DNA from: Cribrihabitans marinus
GTDB taxonomy: Bacteria > Pseudomonadota > Alphaproteobacteria > Rhodobacterales > Rhodobacteraceae
NCBI RefSeq assembly: GCF_900109035.1
Contig: NZ_FNYD01000008.1
Coordinates: forward strand, 62,001 to 126,000
Direction: 5' to 3'
DNA length: 64,000 bases
A program made the position numbers and the translations under genes. Numbering within the stretch: the stretch's first letter is position 1; each line of letters opens with the position of its first letter. A model generated the notes under the pieces. It worked only from the letters and a program-made list of their open reading frames with translations, was not told the DNA's origin and did no database searches. Below are positions 34,058 through 42,485 of the stretch, piece by piece.

Positions 34058-35746
34058 ATGGCCCATGATGGACAGGACCCGACGACGATGACGCAATCCC
34101 CGATCTTGCCCGACCTGCTGCGGCTGACCGGTGCCGCGCTGGACCCGGTGCAGGCCGTGTACGACCGCGCGCGCAACGCCGTGCGGGCGTTGGTCAGCGA
34201 CGGCGACCGGGTGTCCGGCGCATTGATCGAGGCGCATCAGACCGCGGCGCACGGGCTGGCCTGGCTGGCCACCTATCACCAGTCGCTGCGCCAGATGCAG
34301 GCCTGGGCCGAGCGGCTGGAGGCCGATGGCAAGTTCGGCGAGATCGAGCAGCTGATCCACCAGATCGCGTTCGGCGAATACCTCTGGCAGATCTATGGCG
34401 GCATCCAGATGAACCAGGGCGAGATCGTCCGCCTGCAGGATCTGGGCCTGGCCCAGGACGACATGCGGGCCTTGATGTCGGACGAGGTCATGACCCTGAC
34501 ACAGGCGGGCAACACGCAGGACGCCCGCACCCGGCTGGTGTCGCTGATGGAGGATCAGGCCGGCGCGACGATGTTCGGCGCCTCGGGGCTCGAGGAAGAG
34601 CTGGAGATGATCCGCGACCAGTTCCGCCGCTATGCTGTCGAGAAGGTTGAACCGCATGCCCATGACTGGCACCTGAAGGACGAGCTGATCCCGATCGAGA
34701 TCATCGAGGAACTGGCCGAAATGGGCGTGTTCGGCCTGACCATCCCCGAGGAACATGGCGGTCTGGGTCTCAGCAAGGCGTCCATGTGCGTAGTCTCCGA
34801 GGAGCTGTCGCGCGGCTATATCGGCGTCGGCTCGCTGGGCACCCGGTCCGAGATCGCGGCCGAGCTGATCCTCGCCGGCGGCACCGACGACCAGAAGGCC
34901 AACTGGCTGCCCCGGATCGCCAGCGCCGAGATCCTGCCGACAGCGGTGTTCACCGAACCCAATACCGGCTCGGATCTGGGCAGCCTGCGCACCCGCGCGG
35001 TCAAGGATGGCGATGACTGGCGCATCACCGGCAACAAGACCTGGATCACCCATGCCGCGCGCACCCATGTAATGACCCTGCTGGCCCGCACCGATCCCGG
35101 CAGCACCGATCACCGCGGGCTGTCGATGTTCCTGGCCGAAAAGACGCCGGGCACCGAGGACGACCCGTTCCCGACCGAAGGCATGACCGGCGGCGAGATC
35201 GAGGTGCTGGGCTATCGCGGCATGAAGGAGTACGAGCTCGGCTTCGACAATTTCCACGTCAAGGGCGAGAACCTGTTGGGCGGCGAGACCGGCCGCGGCT
35301 TCAAGCAGCTGATGGAGACCTTCGAGTCCGCCCGCATCCAGACCGCCGCCCGCGCCATCGGCGTGGCGCAATCCGCCCTCGACATCGCCATGCAATATGC
35401 CCGCGACCGCAAGCAGTTCGGCAAGTCGCTGATCGCCTTCCCGCGCGTGTCGGGCAAGCTGGCGATGATGGCGGTCGAGATCATGGTGGCGCGGCAGCTG
35501 ACCTATTTCTCGGCCTGGGAGAAGGATCACGGCCACCGCTGCGACCTGGAGGCCGGTATGGCCAAGCTGCTGGGCGCCCGCGTGGCCTGGGCCGCGGCCG
35601 ATAACGGGTTGCAGATCCACGGCGGCAACGGGTTTGCGCTGGAATACAAGATCAGCCGCGTCCTGTGCGATGCCCGCATCCTGAACATCTTCGAGGGTGC
35701 GGCCGAGATCCAGGCGCAGGTCATCGCCCGACGCCTACTGGGGTAG
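34058..35746 (+). CDS. mcd: (2S)-Methylsuccinyl-CoA dehydrogenase
   Basis: This 562-residue acyl-CoA dehydrogenase has an N-terminal extension of about 150 residues (DPVQAVYDRARNAVRALVSD...) before the standard domains (ITGNKTWITHAART, IAGV-type helix, C-terminal NGLQIHGGNGFALEYKISR). That extended size is characteristic of Mcd in the ethylmalonyl-CoA pathway, which oxidises methylsuccinyl-CoA to mesaconyl-CoA. Electrons go to ETF and to the ETF-QO at 1 kb. The assignment is supported by ecm and ccr nearby. The ATG follows GGAGTGATTC. Confidence 0.93.
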   Translation: MAHDGQDPTTMTQSPILPDLLRLTGAALDPVQAVYDRARNAVRALVSDGDRVSGALIEAHQTAAHGLAWLATYHQSLRQMQAWAERLEADGKFGEIEQLIHQIAFGEYLWQIYGGIQMNQGEIVRLQDLGLAQDDMRALMSDEVMTLTQAGNTQDARTRLVSLMEDQAGATMFGASGLEEELEMIRDQFRRYAVEKVEPHAHDWHLKDELIPIEIIEELAEMGVFGLTIPEEHGGLGLSKASMCVVSEELSRGYIGVGSLGTRSEIAAELILAGGTDDQKANWLPRIASAEILPTAVFTEPNTGSDLGSLRTRAVKDGDDWRITGNKTWITHAARTHVMTLLARTDPGSTDHRGLSMFLAEKTPGTEDDPFPTEGMTGGEIEVLGYRGMKEYELGFDNFHVKGENLLGGETGRGFKQLMETFESARIQTAARAIGVAQSALDIAMQYARDRKQFGKSLIAFPRVSGKLAMMAVEIMVARQLTYFSAWEKDHGHRCDLEAGMAKLLGARVAWAAADNGLQIHGGNGFALEYKISRVLCDARILNIFEGAAEIQAQVIARRLLG

Positions 35747-35850
35747 AGGTCTTTCGCCGCGCGTGACGGGGACCGGCTGGGGCTTTGCGCTGTCGCCCTT
35801 GTTGCCTGAGCCAGTGGCGCAACAGTGGTGGCACCCCAAAGTATTCGGCG

Positions 35851-36564
35851 CTACCCGGCCTCGGGAAACGCCGCCTGCAGCGCGATCTCCACCATGTCGC
35901 CGAAGCTGCGCTCCCGGTCCGCGCTGGGCAGGGCATCGCCGGTGAGCAGGTGGTCGGAGACCGTCAGCACCGCCAGGGCCCGGCAGCCGTGCCGCGCCGC
36001 AAGAAGGTAGAGCTCGGCCGCCTCCATTTCGACGCCGAGGATGCCGTGACGCACCATCTGCTCGTTCAGGTCGGGCCGTTCGTCATAGAAAACATCGGAC
36101 GAATAGATCCCGCCCACATGGCATTTCGTGCCTTTGGCCTCGGCGGCCCGGGCGGCAGCCCGCAGCAGGCCCCAATCCGCGCAGGGGGCGAAGTTCAACT
36201 CGCGCAATATGCCCCGGGATGGCGTGCTGAGGGTGGTGGCCGTCATCGCAAGGATCACGTCGCGCAGCTGCACCGCGTTCTGCATTCCGCCGCACGAACC
36301 GATCCGGATCAGGGTGCGCGCACCGTAATCGCGGATCAGCTCGTTGGCGTAGATCGACAGCGACGGCATGCCCATGCCGCTGCCCTGGATGGTCACGCGA
36401 TGACCTTTCCATGTGCCGGTGAAGCCCAGCATTCCGCGCACGTCGTTGACCAGGGCGGCGTCGTCCAGAAAGGTCTCGGCCGCCCATTTCGCGCGATAGG
36501 GATCGCCTGGCATCAAAACCGTCTCGGCGATTTCCCCGGACTTCGCGCCGATGTGAATTGTCAT
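35851..36564 (-). CDS. deoD: Purine-nucleoside phosphorylase, DeoD type
   Basis: DeoD (237 residues) cleaves purine nucleosides with phosphate. It starts [20 protein letters not shown], with the phosphate-binding GDPYRAK, RIGSCGG, the nucleoside-site ESAE-like VEMEAAELY, and SDHLLTGDA near the C-terminus. This is the high-molecular-mass, hexameric class. It lies downstream of the H-NS-like gene on the same strand, 22 bp apart. The BMP-type nucleoside ABC importer at 48-53 kb could supply its substrates. Confidence 0.95.
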   Translation of the reverse strand: MTIHIGAKSGEIAETVLMPGDPYRAKWAAETFLDDAALVNDVRGMLGFTGTWKGHRVTIQGSGMGMPSLSIYANELIRDYGARTLIRIGSCGGMQNAVQLRDVILAMTATTLSTPSRGILRELNFAPCADWGLLRAAARAAEAKGTKCHVGGIYSSDVFYDERPDLNEQMVRHGILGVEMEAAELYLLAARHGCRALAVLTVSDHLLTGDALPSADRERSFGDMVEIALQAAFPEAG

Positions 36565-36586
36565 TTCGGGAACCTTGCCTTTCCGT

Positions 36587-36904
36587 TCAGATTTCCAGGT
36601 CGGAAATGTCGGCCCCGGATTTCAGCGCATCGTGAAGCCACTGCGGTTTCCGGCCACGACCGGTCCAGGTCTGTTCGGGATTCGCAGGGTTGCGGTATTT
36701 CGGAAGGGCTTTTGTCCCCTTTGTGCTTTTTCTGCCGTCTGTCGAGAGCTCGGACAGCGAAAAGCCGTACTTGGCCGCGGCCTGTTCAGCGGCCTTAAGC
36801 GCCTCCTGCTTCTCGCGCGCCTCGGCTTTTTTCAGAGCGCCGGCAACGTCTTCCTGCAACTTGAGCAATTCGGTGCGCGACATGGACGAAAGGTTGATCC
36901 CCAT
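36587..36904 (-). CDS. H-NS family histone-like protein (HvrA type)
   Basis: This 105-residue protein has an N-terminal coiled coil ([20 protein letters not shown]) and the C-terminal H-NS DNA-binding block [21 protein letters not shown]. The closest characterised relative type is HvrA/Spb of Rhodobacter, which binds AT-rich DNA and modulates photosynthesis and nitrogen genes. Here the target set is unknown. The Shine-Dalgarno (TGGAG) lies in the loop of a small AATTC/GAATT hairpin, and the 106-bp leader contains three further dyads, so post-transcriptional control is possible. Confidence 0.93.
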   Translation of the reverse strand: MGINLSSMSRTELLKLQEDVAGALKKAEAREKQEALKAAEQAAAKYGFSLSELSTDGRKSTKGTKALPKYRNPANPEQTWTGRGRKPQWLHDALKSGADISDLEI

Positions 36905-36928
36905 TGAATTCTCCAGAATTTCCTATTG

Positions 36929-36992
36929 GGCCATTCGAAAGCCGATGGCCTAACGCGGGACGTTAGCGGAAGTGCCGACGCTTTTCAGCGTC
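36929..36992 (-). promoter_or_regulatory. Structured leader of the H-NS-like gene (three dyads)
   Basis: Three inverted repeats follow each other in 64 bp: GGCCAT...ATGGCC (36929-36950), CTAACG...CGTTAG (36950-36966) and GACGCT-TTTC-AGCGTC (36977-36992). The last could also serve as the 3' hairpin of ecm. A fourth small hairpin holds the Shine-Dalgarno sequence. The region lies between the ecm stop and the H-NS-like start. Confidence 0.45.
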
Positions 36993-37010
36993 TAATTTTC
37001 CCAAACAGCA

Positions 37011-38981
37011 TCAATTGGCGAAAACTTGCAATTCTTCTTCGGCCAGATCGACGATATCGGTCATGATGGCGTTCAATTCGAAGTCCTTTGGAGTGTAGAC
37101 CTTGGAAACGCCAATTGATTTCAGTTTGCGCGCATCTTCCTCGGGAATGATTCCCCCGACGATCAGGGGCACATGACCCAGGCCCCGGGATTTCAGTTTC
37201 TCGACGATATCCTGAACCAGCGGCAAATGGCTGCCCGACAGGATCGACAGGCCGATGACATGGGCCTCGTCCTCGATCGCGGCAGCGACAATTTCCTCCG
37301 GAGTCAGGCGGATCCCCTCATAGGAGATGTCCATGCCGCAGTCGCGGGCGCGGAAGGCGATCTGCTCGGCACCGTTGGAATGCCCGTCCAGGCCCGGCTT
37401 GCCGACCAGGAATTTCAGCCGCCGGCCCAGCTTGTCGCTGACCGCATCGACACGGGCGCGGATCTGGTCCAGCCCTTCGGTCTTGTTCGAGGCCGAGCCC
37501 GACACGCCAGTGGGGCCGCGATAGGTGCCGAAGGCGCGCCGCATTTCCTCGGCCCATTCGCCGGTCGTCACCCCGGCCCTGGCCGCGGCGATCGAGGGCT
37601 TCATGACGTTGGCCCCGCTGCGCGCGGCGTCCCGCAACGCCTCGAGCGCCGCCTGCACCCGCGTCGCATCCCGGCTGTTGCGCCAGGCGGTCAGACGGTC
37701 GATCTGCTCCTGTTCGGTTGCCGGATCGACGGTCATGATGCCGCCATCCTCTGTCTGGAGGGGCGAGGGCTCGCCCTCGATCCACTTGTTCACGCCGACC
37801 ACCACGGTCTCGTTGCGCTCGATCTTGTTCAGCCGTTCCGCGTTGGCATCGACCAGGCGGGACTTCATGTATTCGATCGACGCCACGGCCCCGCCCATGC
37901 TGTCGAGATTGGCAAGCTCGGCGCGCGCCCCCTGCTTGAGTTCCTCGACCCTGGCGTCGACCGCCGGGTTGCCGTCGAACAGGTCGCCATATTCCAGAAG
38001 GTCGGTCTCGTAGGCCAGGATCTGCTGCATCCGCATCGACCATTGCTGATCCCAGGGCCGGGGCAGGCCAAGCGCCTCGTTCCAGGCAGGCAACTGCACG
38101 GCCCGCGCGCGGGCCTTTTTCGAAAGCGTCACGGCCAGCATCTCGATCAGGATGCGGTAGACGTTGTTTTCCGGCTGCTGCTCGGTCAGTCCGAGAGAAT
38201 TGACCTGAACGCCATAGCGGAAGCGGCGGAATTTCGGATCGCTCACGCCGTACCGCTGTTCACAGATCTCGTCCCAAAGATCGACAAAGGCGCGCATCTT
38301 GCACATTTCGGTAACAAAGCGGATGCCGGCATTCACGAAAAACGAGATGCGCCCGACCATGGCCGGGAAATCCTCGGCCGGGACGCGCGGCTTCAACTCG
38401 TCCAGCACCGCCTGCGCGGTGGCCAGCGCAAAGGCCAGTTCCTGCTCGGGCGTCGCGCCCGCCTCTTGCAGGTGATAGGAACACACGTTCATCGGGTTCC
38501 ACTTCGGCACGTTGGCATAGCAGTATTCAGCGACGTCCGCGATCATCTTCAGGGACGGTTTGGGCGGGCAGATATAGGTGCCGCGGCTCAGGTATTCCTT
38601 GATCAGGTCGTTCTGCACCGTGCCCTGCAATTTCGAGATATCCGCGCCCTGTTCCTCGGCCACGGCGATATAGAGCGCCAGAAGCCAGGGTGCCGTGGCG
38701 TTGATCGTCATCGAAGTGTTCATCTGTTCCAGCGGGATCCGGTCGAACAGCATCCGCATGTCACCCAGGTGGCAGACCGGCACGCCGACCTTGCCGACCT
38801 CGCCGCGGGCCAGCACGTGATCGCTGTCATAGCCGGTCTGGGTGGGCAGGTCGAACGCCACGCTGAGGCCGGTCTGCCCCTTGGCCAGATTGGAACGGTA
38901 GAGCGCATTCGACGCCTGTGCCGTGGAGTGGCCGGCATAGGTTCGGATCAGCCAGGGGCGGTCTTTCTGCGTCTGCGACAT
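37011..38981 (-). CDS. ecm: Ethylmalonyl-CoA mutase (protein MeaA type)
   Basis: Ecm (656 residues) is an adenosylcobalamin-dependent mutase that converts ethylmalonyl-CoA to methylsuccinyl-CoA. The catalytic part begins MSQTQKDRPWLIRTYAGHST, and the C-terminal B12-binding domain has the D532-x-H534-x2-G537 motif in GLDGHSNG, with SILSGSH and GGIIPEED downstream. Length and the single-polypeptide layout are those of Ecm/MeaA, distinct from methylmalonyl-CoA mutase. A good sigma-70 promoter lies upstream. Ccr and Mcd, the preceding and following enzymes, are encoded nearby. Confidence 0.96.
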   Translation of the reverse strand: MSQTQKDRPWLIRTYAGHSTAQASNALYRSNLAKGQTGLSVAFDLPTQTGYDSDHVLARGEVGKVGVPVCHLGDMRMLFDRIPLEQMNTSMTINATAPWLLALYIAVAEEQGADISKLQGTVQNDLIKEYLSRGTYICPPKPSLKMIADVAEYCYANVPKWNPMNVCSYHLQEAGATPEQELAFALATAQAVLDELKPRVPAEDFPAMVGRISFFVNAGIRFVTEMCKMRAFVDLWDEICEQRYGVSDPKFRRFRYGVQVNSLGLTEQQPENNVYRILIEMLAVTLSKKARARAVQLPAWNEALGLPRPWDQQWSMRMQQILAYETDLLEYGDLFDGNPAVDARVEELKQGARAELANLDSMGGAVASIEYMKSRLVDANAERLNKIERNETVVVGVNKWIEGEPSPLQTEDGGIMTVDPATEQEQIDRLTAWRNSRDATRVQAALEALRDAARSGANVMKPSIAAARAGVTTGEWAEEMRRAFGTYRGPTGVSGSASNKTEGLDQIRARVDAVSDKLGRRLKFLVGKPGLDGHSNGAEQIAFRARDCGMDISYEGIRLTPEEIVAAAIEDEAHVIGLSILSGSHLPLVQDIVEKLKSRGLGHVPLIVGGIIPEEDARKLKSIGVSKVYTPKDFELNAIMTDIVDLAEEELQVFAN

Positions 38982-39011
38982 CGGGGCCTCGTGAATCGTT
39001 TTGCGAAATTT

Positions 39012-39056
39012 TGTTACGCTTATGGATTGGTATAGGAAATAAAATGGCGCTGTCAA
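39012..39056 (-). promoter_or_regulatory. ecm promoter with downstream TGTTACGCT element
   Basis: On the minus strand a perfect -35 TTGACA (39056-39051) and -10 TATACC (39034-39029) are 16 bp apart. Just downstream, next to the predicted start site, the plus strand reads TTTTGTTACGCT (element 39012-39020), one base different from the TGTTGCGCT of the mcd region. The position beyond the -10 fits repression. Confidence 0.6.
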
Positions 39057-39273
39057 TTCGCTGCGTTGCAGCGCCCGGAACCCGGATGGCCAAGCGCCTT
39101 GACCGGCTGGATCCCTATGATTACGCCGGATCGAACCGATAGATCTGGGGCGCCTCGAATGGCGGGGCATGATCGGAAACCGCGAAATGCTGCATCACAT
39201 CCACATGGACCGCAATGCACGGGGCTTTTCGGTGCCAAGTCGTGCCCCGCAGCTCGGGGCGGATTGAGCTAGA
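39057..39273. other. Intergenic segment between the ecm promoter and the acyltransferase gene
   Basis: No RNA gene or terminator was found in this 217-bp segment. On the minus strand a short open frame ends at 39121 with the protein-like residues MQHFAVSDHAPPFEAPQIYR, but it has no convincing start or ribosome site. The acyltransferase promoter was not recognised. Confidence 0.4.
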
Positions 39274-40653
39274 ATGGCGCAGGAGATCACGATACCGCTC
39301 TGGCTGTTCGCGATCATCCTGTTGTTCGCGGCCATCACCTTTGCCTCGCATTTCCTCTTTCCCTCGGTGCGCTGGTTCTTTCGGCGCCGGCTGGAGCGTG
39401 CCGTTGCGCGGCTGAACCAGCGTCTGGAACGCCCGATCCAGCCCTTCAAGCTGGCCCGGCGGCACGACACGATACAGCGGCTGATCTATGACCCGCAGGT
39501 GGGCCGCGCCGTGCAGGCCCATGCCCGCCGCGAGGGCATCCCCGAGGCGGTGGCCTTCGAACAGGCGAAACGCTATGCGCGCGAGATCGTCCCGTCCTTC
39601 TCGGCCTTCGCCTATTTCGGCCTGGCCATCCGCGTGGCACGGTTTCTCAGCAACATGTTCTACGAGGTGCGGCTGAACCATACCGCGCCGGAGGAGGTGC
39701 ACGGCATCGACCCCGACGCGACGGTCGTCTTTGTGATGAACCACCGCAGCAACATGGACTACGTGCTGGTCACCTACCTGGCCGCGCGGCAATCCGCGCT
39801 GTCCTATGCGGTCGGCGAATGGGCGCGGGTCTGGCCGCTCAGCCGCCTGATCCGCGCGATGGGCGCCTATTTCATCCGGCGCAAGTCGCGCAACGATCTC
39901 TATCGCCACGTCCTGTCCTGCTATGTCCGGCAGGCGACCGAGGCCGGCGTGACCCAGGCGATCTTTCCCGAGGGCGGGCTGAGCCTGTCCGGCGGGCTGG
40001 GGCCACCCAAGCTGGGGCTTCTGAAATACATGATTGCCGGCGCCACGAACGAGAACCGCGACGTGGTTTTCGTGCCCGTGGCGCTGAACTACGATCGGGT
40101 GCTGGAGGATTCGATCCTGACCGACGCCGCCAGCCGGCCGGACCGCCGCTTTCGCGCGCGGATCGGCGTCGTCACCCGCTGGATGCTCAAGCAGCTTTGG
40201 CAAAGGTTGCGTGGCCGGTCGCACCAGTTCGGCCTGGCCGCGGTGCAGTTCGGCGTGCCGCTGTCGCTCGACCGGTTCCGGGCCGAAACCGGCAGCGACT
40301 TCATCAATCCGCTGGCCGACGAGCTGATGGCGCGAATCGGCCAGGTCGTGCCGATCCTGCCGGTCCCGGCAATCGCCTGGATGCTGACGCGGCACCAGAG
40401 CCTGACGCCGGACGAGATCGAGGCGCAATACCGGCGTCTGTCGGGCGCGGCAGAGGGCGGGGACACCAGCGCATTCGTGACCGCCGCGCTGCGGCAGCTG
40501 CAAGGGCGCGGATTGGTCGAGATGTCCGGCGATACCGTGCGCGCCAGCGGCGACCGGCCCCAACTCCTGCAATACTACGCGGCCTCGATTTCTCATCTCC
40601 TGCCAGGCGATGCTGCGGGAGCAAAGGAGAATTCTGCGCCCGCTGGGTCATAA
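39274..40653 (+). CDS. PlsB-like glycerol-3-phosphate acyltransferase family protein
   Basis: This 459-residue protein has an N-terminal membrane helix (ITIPLWLFAIILLFAAITFA), the acyltransferase block N156-H157-RSNM-D162, then GAYFIRRKSRN and FPEGGLSLSG. The motif set is that of PlsB-type enzymes, which acylate glycerol-3-phosphate, but the protein is much shorter than PlsB. It is placed between ecm and ccr in opposite and same orientation respectively, an arrangement seen across roseobacters. A role in the ethylmalonyl-CoA pathway is not known. Confidence 0.85.
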   Translation: MAQEITIPLWLFAIILLFAAITFASHFLFPSVRWFFRRRLERAVARLNQRLERPIQPFKLARRHDTIQRLIYDPQVGRAVQAHARREGIPEAVAFEQAKRYAREIVPSFSAFAYFGLAIRVARFLSNMFYEVRLNHTAPEEVHGIDPDATVVFVMNHRSNMDYVLVTYLAARQSALSYAVGEWARVWPLSRLIRAMGAYFIRRKSRNDLYRHVLSCYVRQATEAGVTQAIFPEGGLSLSGGLGPPKLGLLKYMIAGATNENRDVVFVPVALNYDRVLEDSILTDAASRPDRRFRARIGVVTRWMLKQLWQRLRGRSHQFGLAAVQFGVPLSLDRFRAETGSDFINPLADELMARIGQVVPILPVPAIAWMLTRHQSLTPDEIEAQYRRLSGAAEGGDTSAFVTAALRQLQGRGLVEMSGDTVRASGDRPQLLQYYAASISHLLPGDAAGAKENSAPAGS

Positions 40654-40678
40654 AATTACAAAAAGTTCCCGCATACTG

Positions 40679-40707
40679 TTGCAAAGTTGCGTAGCGGTGA
40701 ATAATCC
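40679..40707 (+). promoter_or_regulatory. ccr promoter with GTTGCGTA element in the spacer
   Basis: TTGCAA (40679-40684) and TAATCC (40702-40707) are 17 bp apart. The segment TGTTGCAAAGTTGCGTAG covers the -35 and spacer; on the other strand it reads CTACGCAACTTTGCAACA, which matches the AACTTTGCAA core of RamB/short-chain acyl-CoA regulator sites. The related GTTGCGCT elements stand before mcd and pckA. Confidence 0.5.
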
Positions 40708-40763
40708 TTCGGACAGAGCCGCGATTCTGCGTTGCGGCAACCGAGTTCAGCAAGGAGGCCGAC

Positions 40764-42050
40764 ATGGCTCTGGATACCGAAGCCGGCATCGCGTCCTACG
40801 ACGCGCCCGAGAAAGACCTCTACGAGATGGGCGAGATCCCTCCGATGGGGTTCGTGCCAAAGCAGATGTATGCTTGGGCCATCCGCAAGGAACGTCATGG
40901 CGAGCCAGATACCGCGATGCAGCTCGAGGTCGTCGATGTGCCGGTCCTGGACAGCCACGAGGTTCTGGTCCTGGTGATGGCCGCCGGCGTGAACTACAAC
41001 GGCGTCTGGGCGTCGCTGGGCAAGCCGATCAGCCCCTTCGACGGCCACAAGGCACCCTATCATATCGCCGGGTCCGACGCTTCGGGCATTGTCTGGGCGG
41101 TGGGTGACAAGGTGAAACGCTGGAAGGTCGGTGACGAGGTCGTCATCCACTGCAACCAGGACGATGGCGACGACGAGCATTGCAACGGCGGCGACCCGAT
41201 GTATTCGCCCAGCCAGCGCATCTGGGGCTACGAGACCCCCGACGGATCCTTCGCGCAGTTCACCAATGTCCAGGCCCAGCAGCTGATGCCGCGGCCCAAG
41301 CACCTGACCTGGGAGGAAAGCGCCTGCTACACACTGACGCTTGCCACTGCCTACCGGATGCTGTTCGGGCATGAGCCGCATGACCTGAAGCCGGGGCAGA
41401 ACGTGCTGGTCTGGGGCGCATCTGGTGGCCTGGGATCCTATGCCATCCAGCTGATCAACACCGCCGGTGCCAACGCCATCGGCGTGATCTCGGACGAGAG
41501 CAAGCGCGACTTCGTGCTGGAACTGGGGGCCAAGGGCGTCATCAACCGCAAGGATTTCAATTGCTGGGGACAGCTGCCCACCGTCAACACGCCGGAATAC
41601 GGCGAGTGGTTCAAGGAGGCGCGCAAGTTCGGCAAGGCGATCTGGGACATCACCGGCAAGGGCGTGAATGTCGACATGGTGTTCGAACACCCGGGCGAGG
41701 CGACCTTCCCGGTCTCGACCTTCGTGGTGAAAAAGGGCGGCATGGTGGTGATCTGCGCCGGCACCACGGGTTACAACCTGACCTTTGACGTGCGTTATAT
41801 GTGGATGCACCAGAAACGCCTTCAGGGCTCGCATTTCGCGCATCTCAAGCAGGCGGCCGCCGCGAACCAGCTGATGATCGAGCGCCGGCTGGATCCCTGC
41901 ATGTCCGAGGTGTTCTCGTGGTCCGACCTGCCGCAGGCACACATGAAGATGATGCGCAACCAGCACAAGCCCGGCAATATGTCGGTTCTGGTGCAGGCCC
42001 CGCGCACGGGCTTGCGGACCCTCGAAGAGGTCATCGACGCCGGGGACTGA
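40764..42050 (+). CDS. ccr: Crotonyl-CoA carboxylase/reductase
   Basis: Ccr (428 residues) converts crotonyl-CoA, CO2 and NADPH to ethylmalonyl-CoA, the key step of the ethylmalonyl-CoA pathway. It is a medium-chain dehydrogenase-type protein with the NADPH loop VWGASGGLGSYA (about 214-225) and the family regions YNGVWASLGKPISPFDGH and FEHPGEATFPVSTFVVKKGG. Zinc ligands of alcohol dehydrogenases are absent, as expected. The ATG follows AAGGAGG. A strong hairpin terminator follows the gene. Confidence 0.97.
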   Translation: MALDTEAGIASYDAPEKDLYEMGEIPPMGFVPKQMYAWAIRKERHGEPDTAMQLEVVDVPVLDSHEVLVLVMAAGVNYNGVWASLGKPISPFDGHKAPYHIAGSDASGIVWAVGDKVKRWKVGDEVVIHCNQDDGDDEHCNGGDPMYSPSQRIWGYETPDGSFAQFTNVQAQQLMPRPKHLTWEESACYTLTLATAYRMLFGHEPHDLKPGQNVLVWGASGGLGSYAIQLINTAGANAIGVISDESKRDFVLELGAKGVINRKDFNCWGQLPTVNTPEYGEWFKEARKFGKAIWDITGKGVNVDMVFEHPGEATFPVSTFVVKKGGMVVICAGTTGYNLTFDVRYMWMHQKRLQGSHFAHLKQAAAANQLMIERRLDPCMSEVFSWSDLPQAHMKMMRNQHKPGNMSVLVQAPRTGLRTLEEVIDAGD

Positions 42051-42079
42051 TCCCGCGATTTTCGGCCCCAGCCGGCAAG

Positions 42080-42116
42080 ACGCCCGCGAATCACCGAGGT
42101 GACGCGCGGGCGTTTC
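42080..42116 (+). terminator. Terminator of ccr
   Basis: ACGCCCGCG (42080-42088) pairs with CGCGGGCGT (42105-42113), and an inner hairpin TCACC-GA-GGTGA extends the structure. A short T-run (TTT) follows. It is 30 bp after the ccr stop. Confidence 0.75.
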
Positions 42117-42232
42117 TGCGTCCGACGCACGGCTGTCCGAGGGATCAATGGCTTGCAAATCCGTGCCTCGCCATTTCTGGGGAGTGGAAAGCAGCGAATG
42201 TCTTGATGAATTTCACACATGCTATGGTTGAG

Positions 42233-42248
42233 TTAACCAACCGTTAAC
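42233..42248 (+). promoter_or_regulatory. CtrA-type binding site TTAA-N7-TTAAC before the luxR locus
   Basis: TTAACCAACCGTTAAC matches the full CtrA box TTAA-N7-TTAAC exactly. It ends 18 bp before the ATG of the small gene that precedes luxR. The overlapping dyad GGTTGAGTTAACC (42226-42238) resembles GGTTGTTAACC before luxI. CtrA is the cell-cycle and motility regulator of alphaproteobacteria, and quorum sensing is linked to it in Rhodobacterales. Confidence 0.6.
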
Positions 42249-42266
42249 CGTTCCGGGGTGACTCTG

Positions 42267-42485
42267 ATGCCGAACAATGACTGGATCCTGGATGTCCTGG
42301 CGGACCTCAGAACCTTCGCGGTCGCGAACGGGCTGGGCGACCTTGCCGATCAGCTTGACAAGACCAAGCTGATCGCCGCCGCGGACATCGCACTCCAGCA
42401 CCAAGAGGCACGGGCGCGCGTCGATGGCAAGACTGGTCGATTTGGACCGAATCCTGGAAGATCTGGACGCCACCACCGGGCTTGA
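42267..42485 (+). CDS. Small protein preceding luxR
   Basis: This 72-residue protein starts MPNNDWILDVLADLRTFAVA and continues NGLGDLADQLDKTKLIAAADIA; the first 45 residues form two helices, and the tail is basic. Similar small genes stand directly before luxR-type genes in several Rhodobacterales (recalled pattern), where they are annotated as hypothetical. Its 3' end overlaps the luxR start by 62 bp, so expression is coupled. The ATG has GGGGTG seven bases upstream. It could modulate LuxR, but no evidence shows this. Confidence 0.75.
   Translation: MPNNDWILDVLADLRTFAVANGLGDLADQLDKTKLIAAADIALQHQEARARVDGKTGRFGPNPGRSGRHHRA

Noticed and set aside
32933-35620. 895-codon open frame antisense to the mcd and tauE regions
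   Set aside because: It spans several genes on both strands and changes character along its length, as a shadow frame does. No motif or start supports it.
35780-35850. Inverted repeat TGTTGC...GCAACA between mcd and deoD
   Set aside because: Six-base arms with a loose loop and no T-run; too weak to call a terminator, although it resembles the GCGCAACA element.
37173-39035. 620-codon open frame antisense to ecm
   Set aside because: Composition shadow; the ecm frame has B12-binding and substrate motifs.
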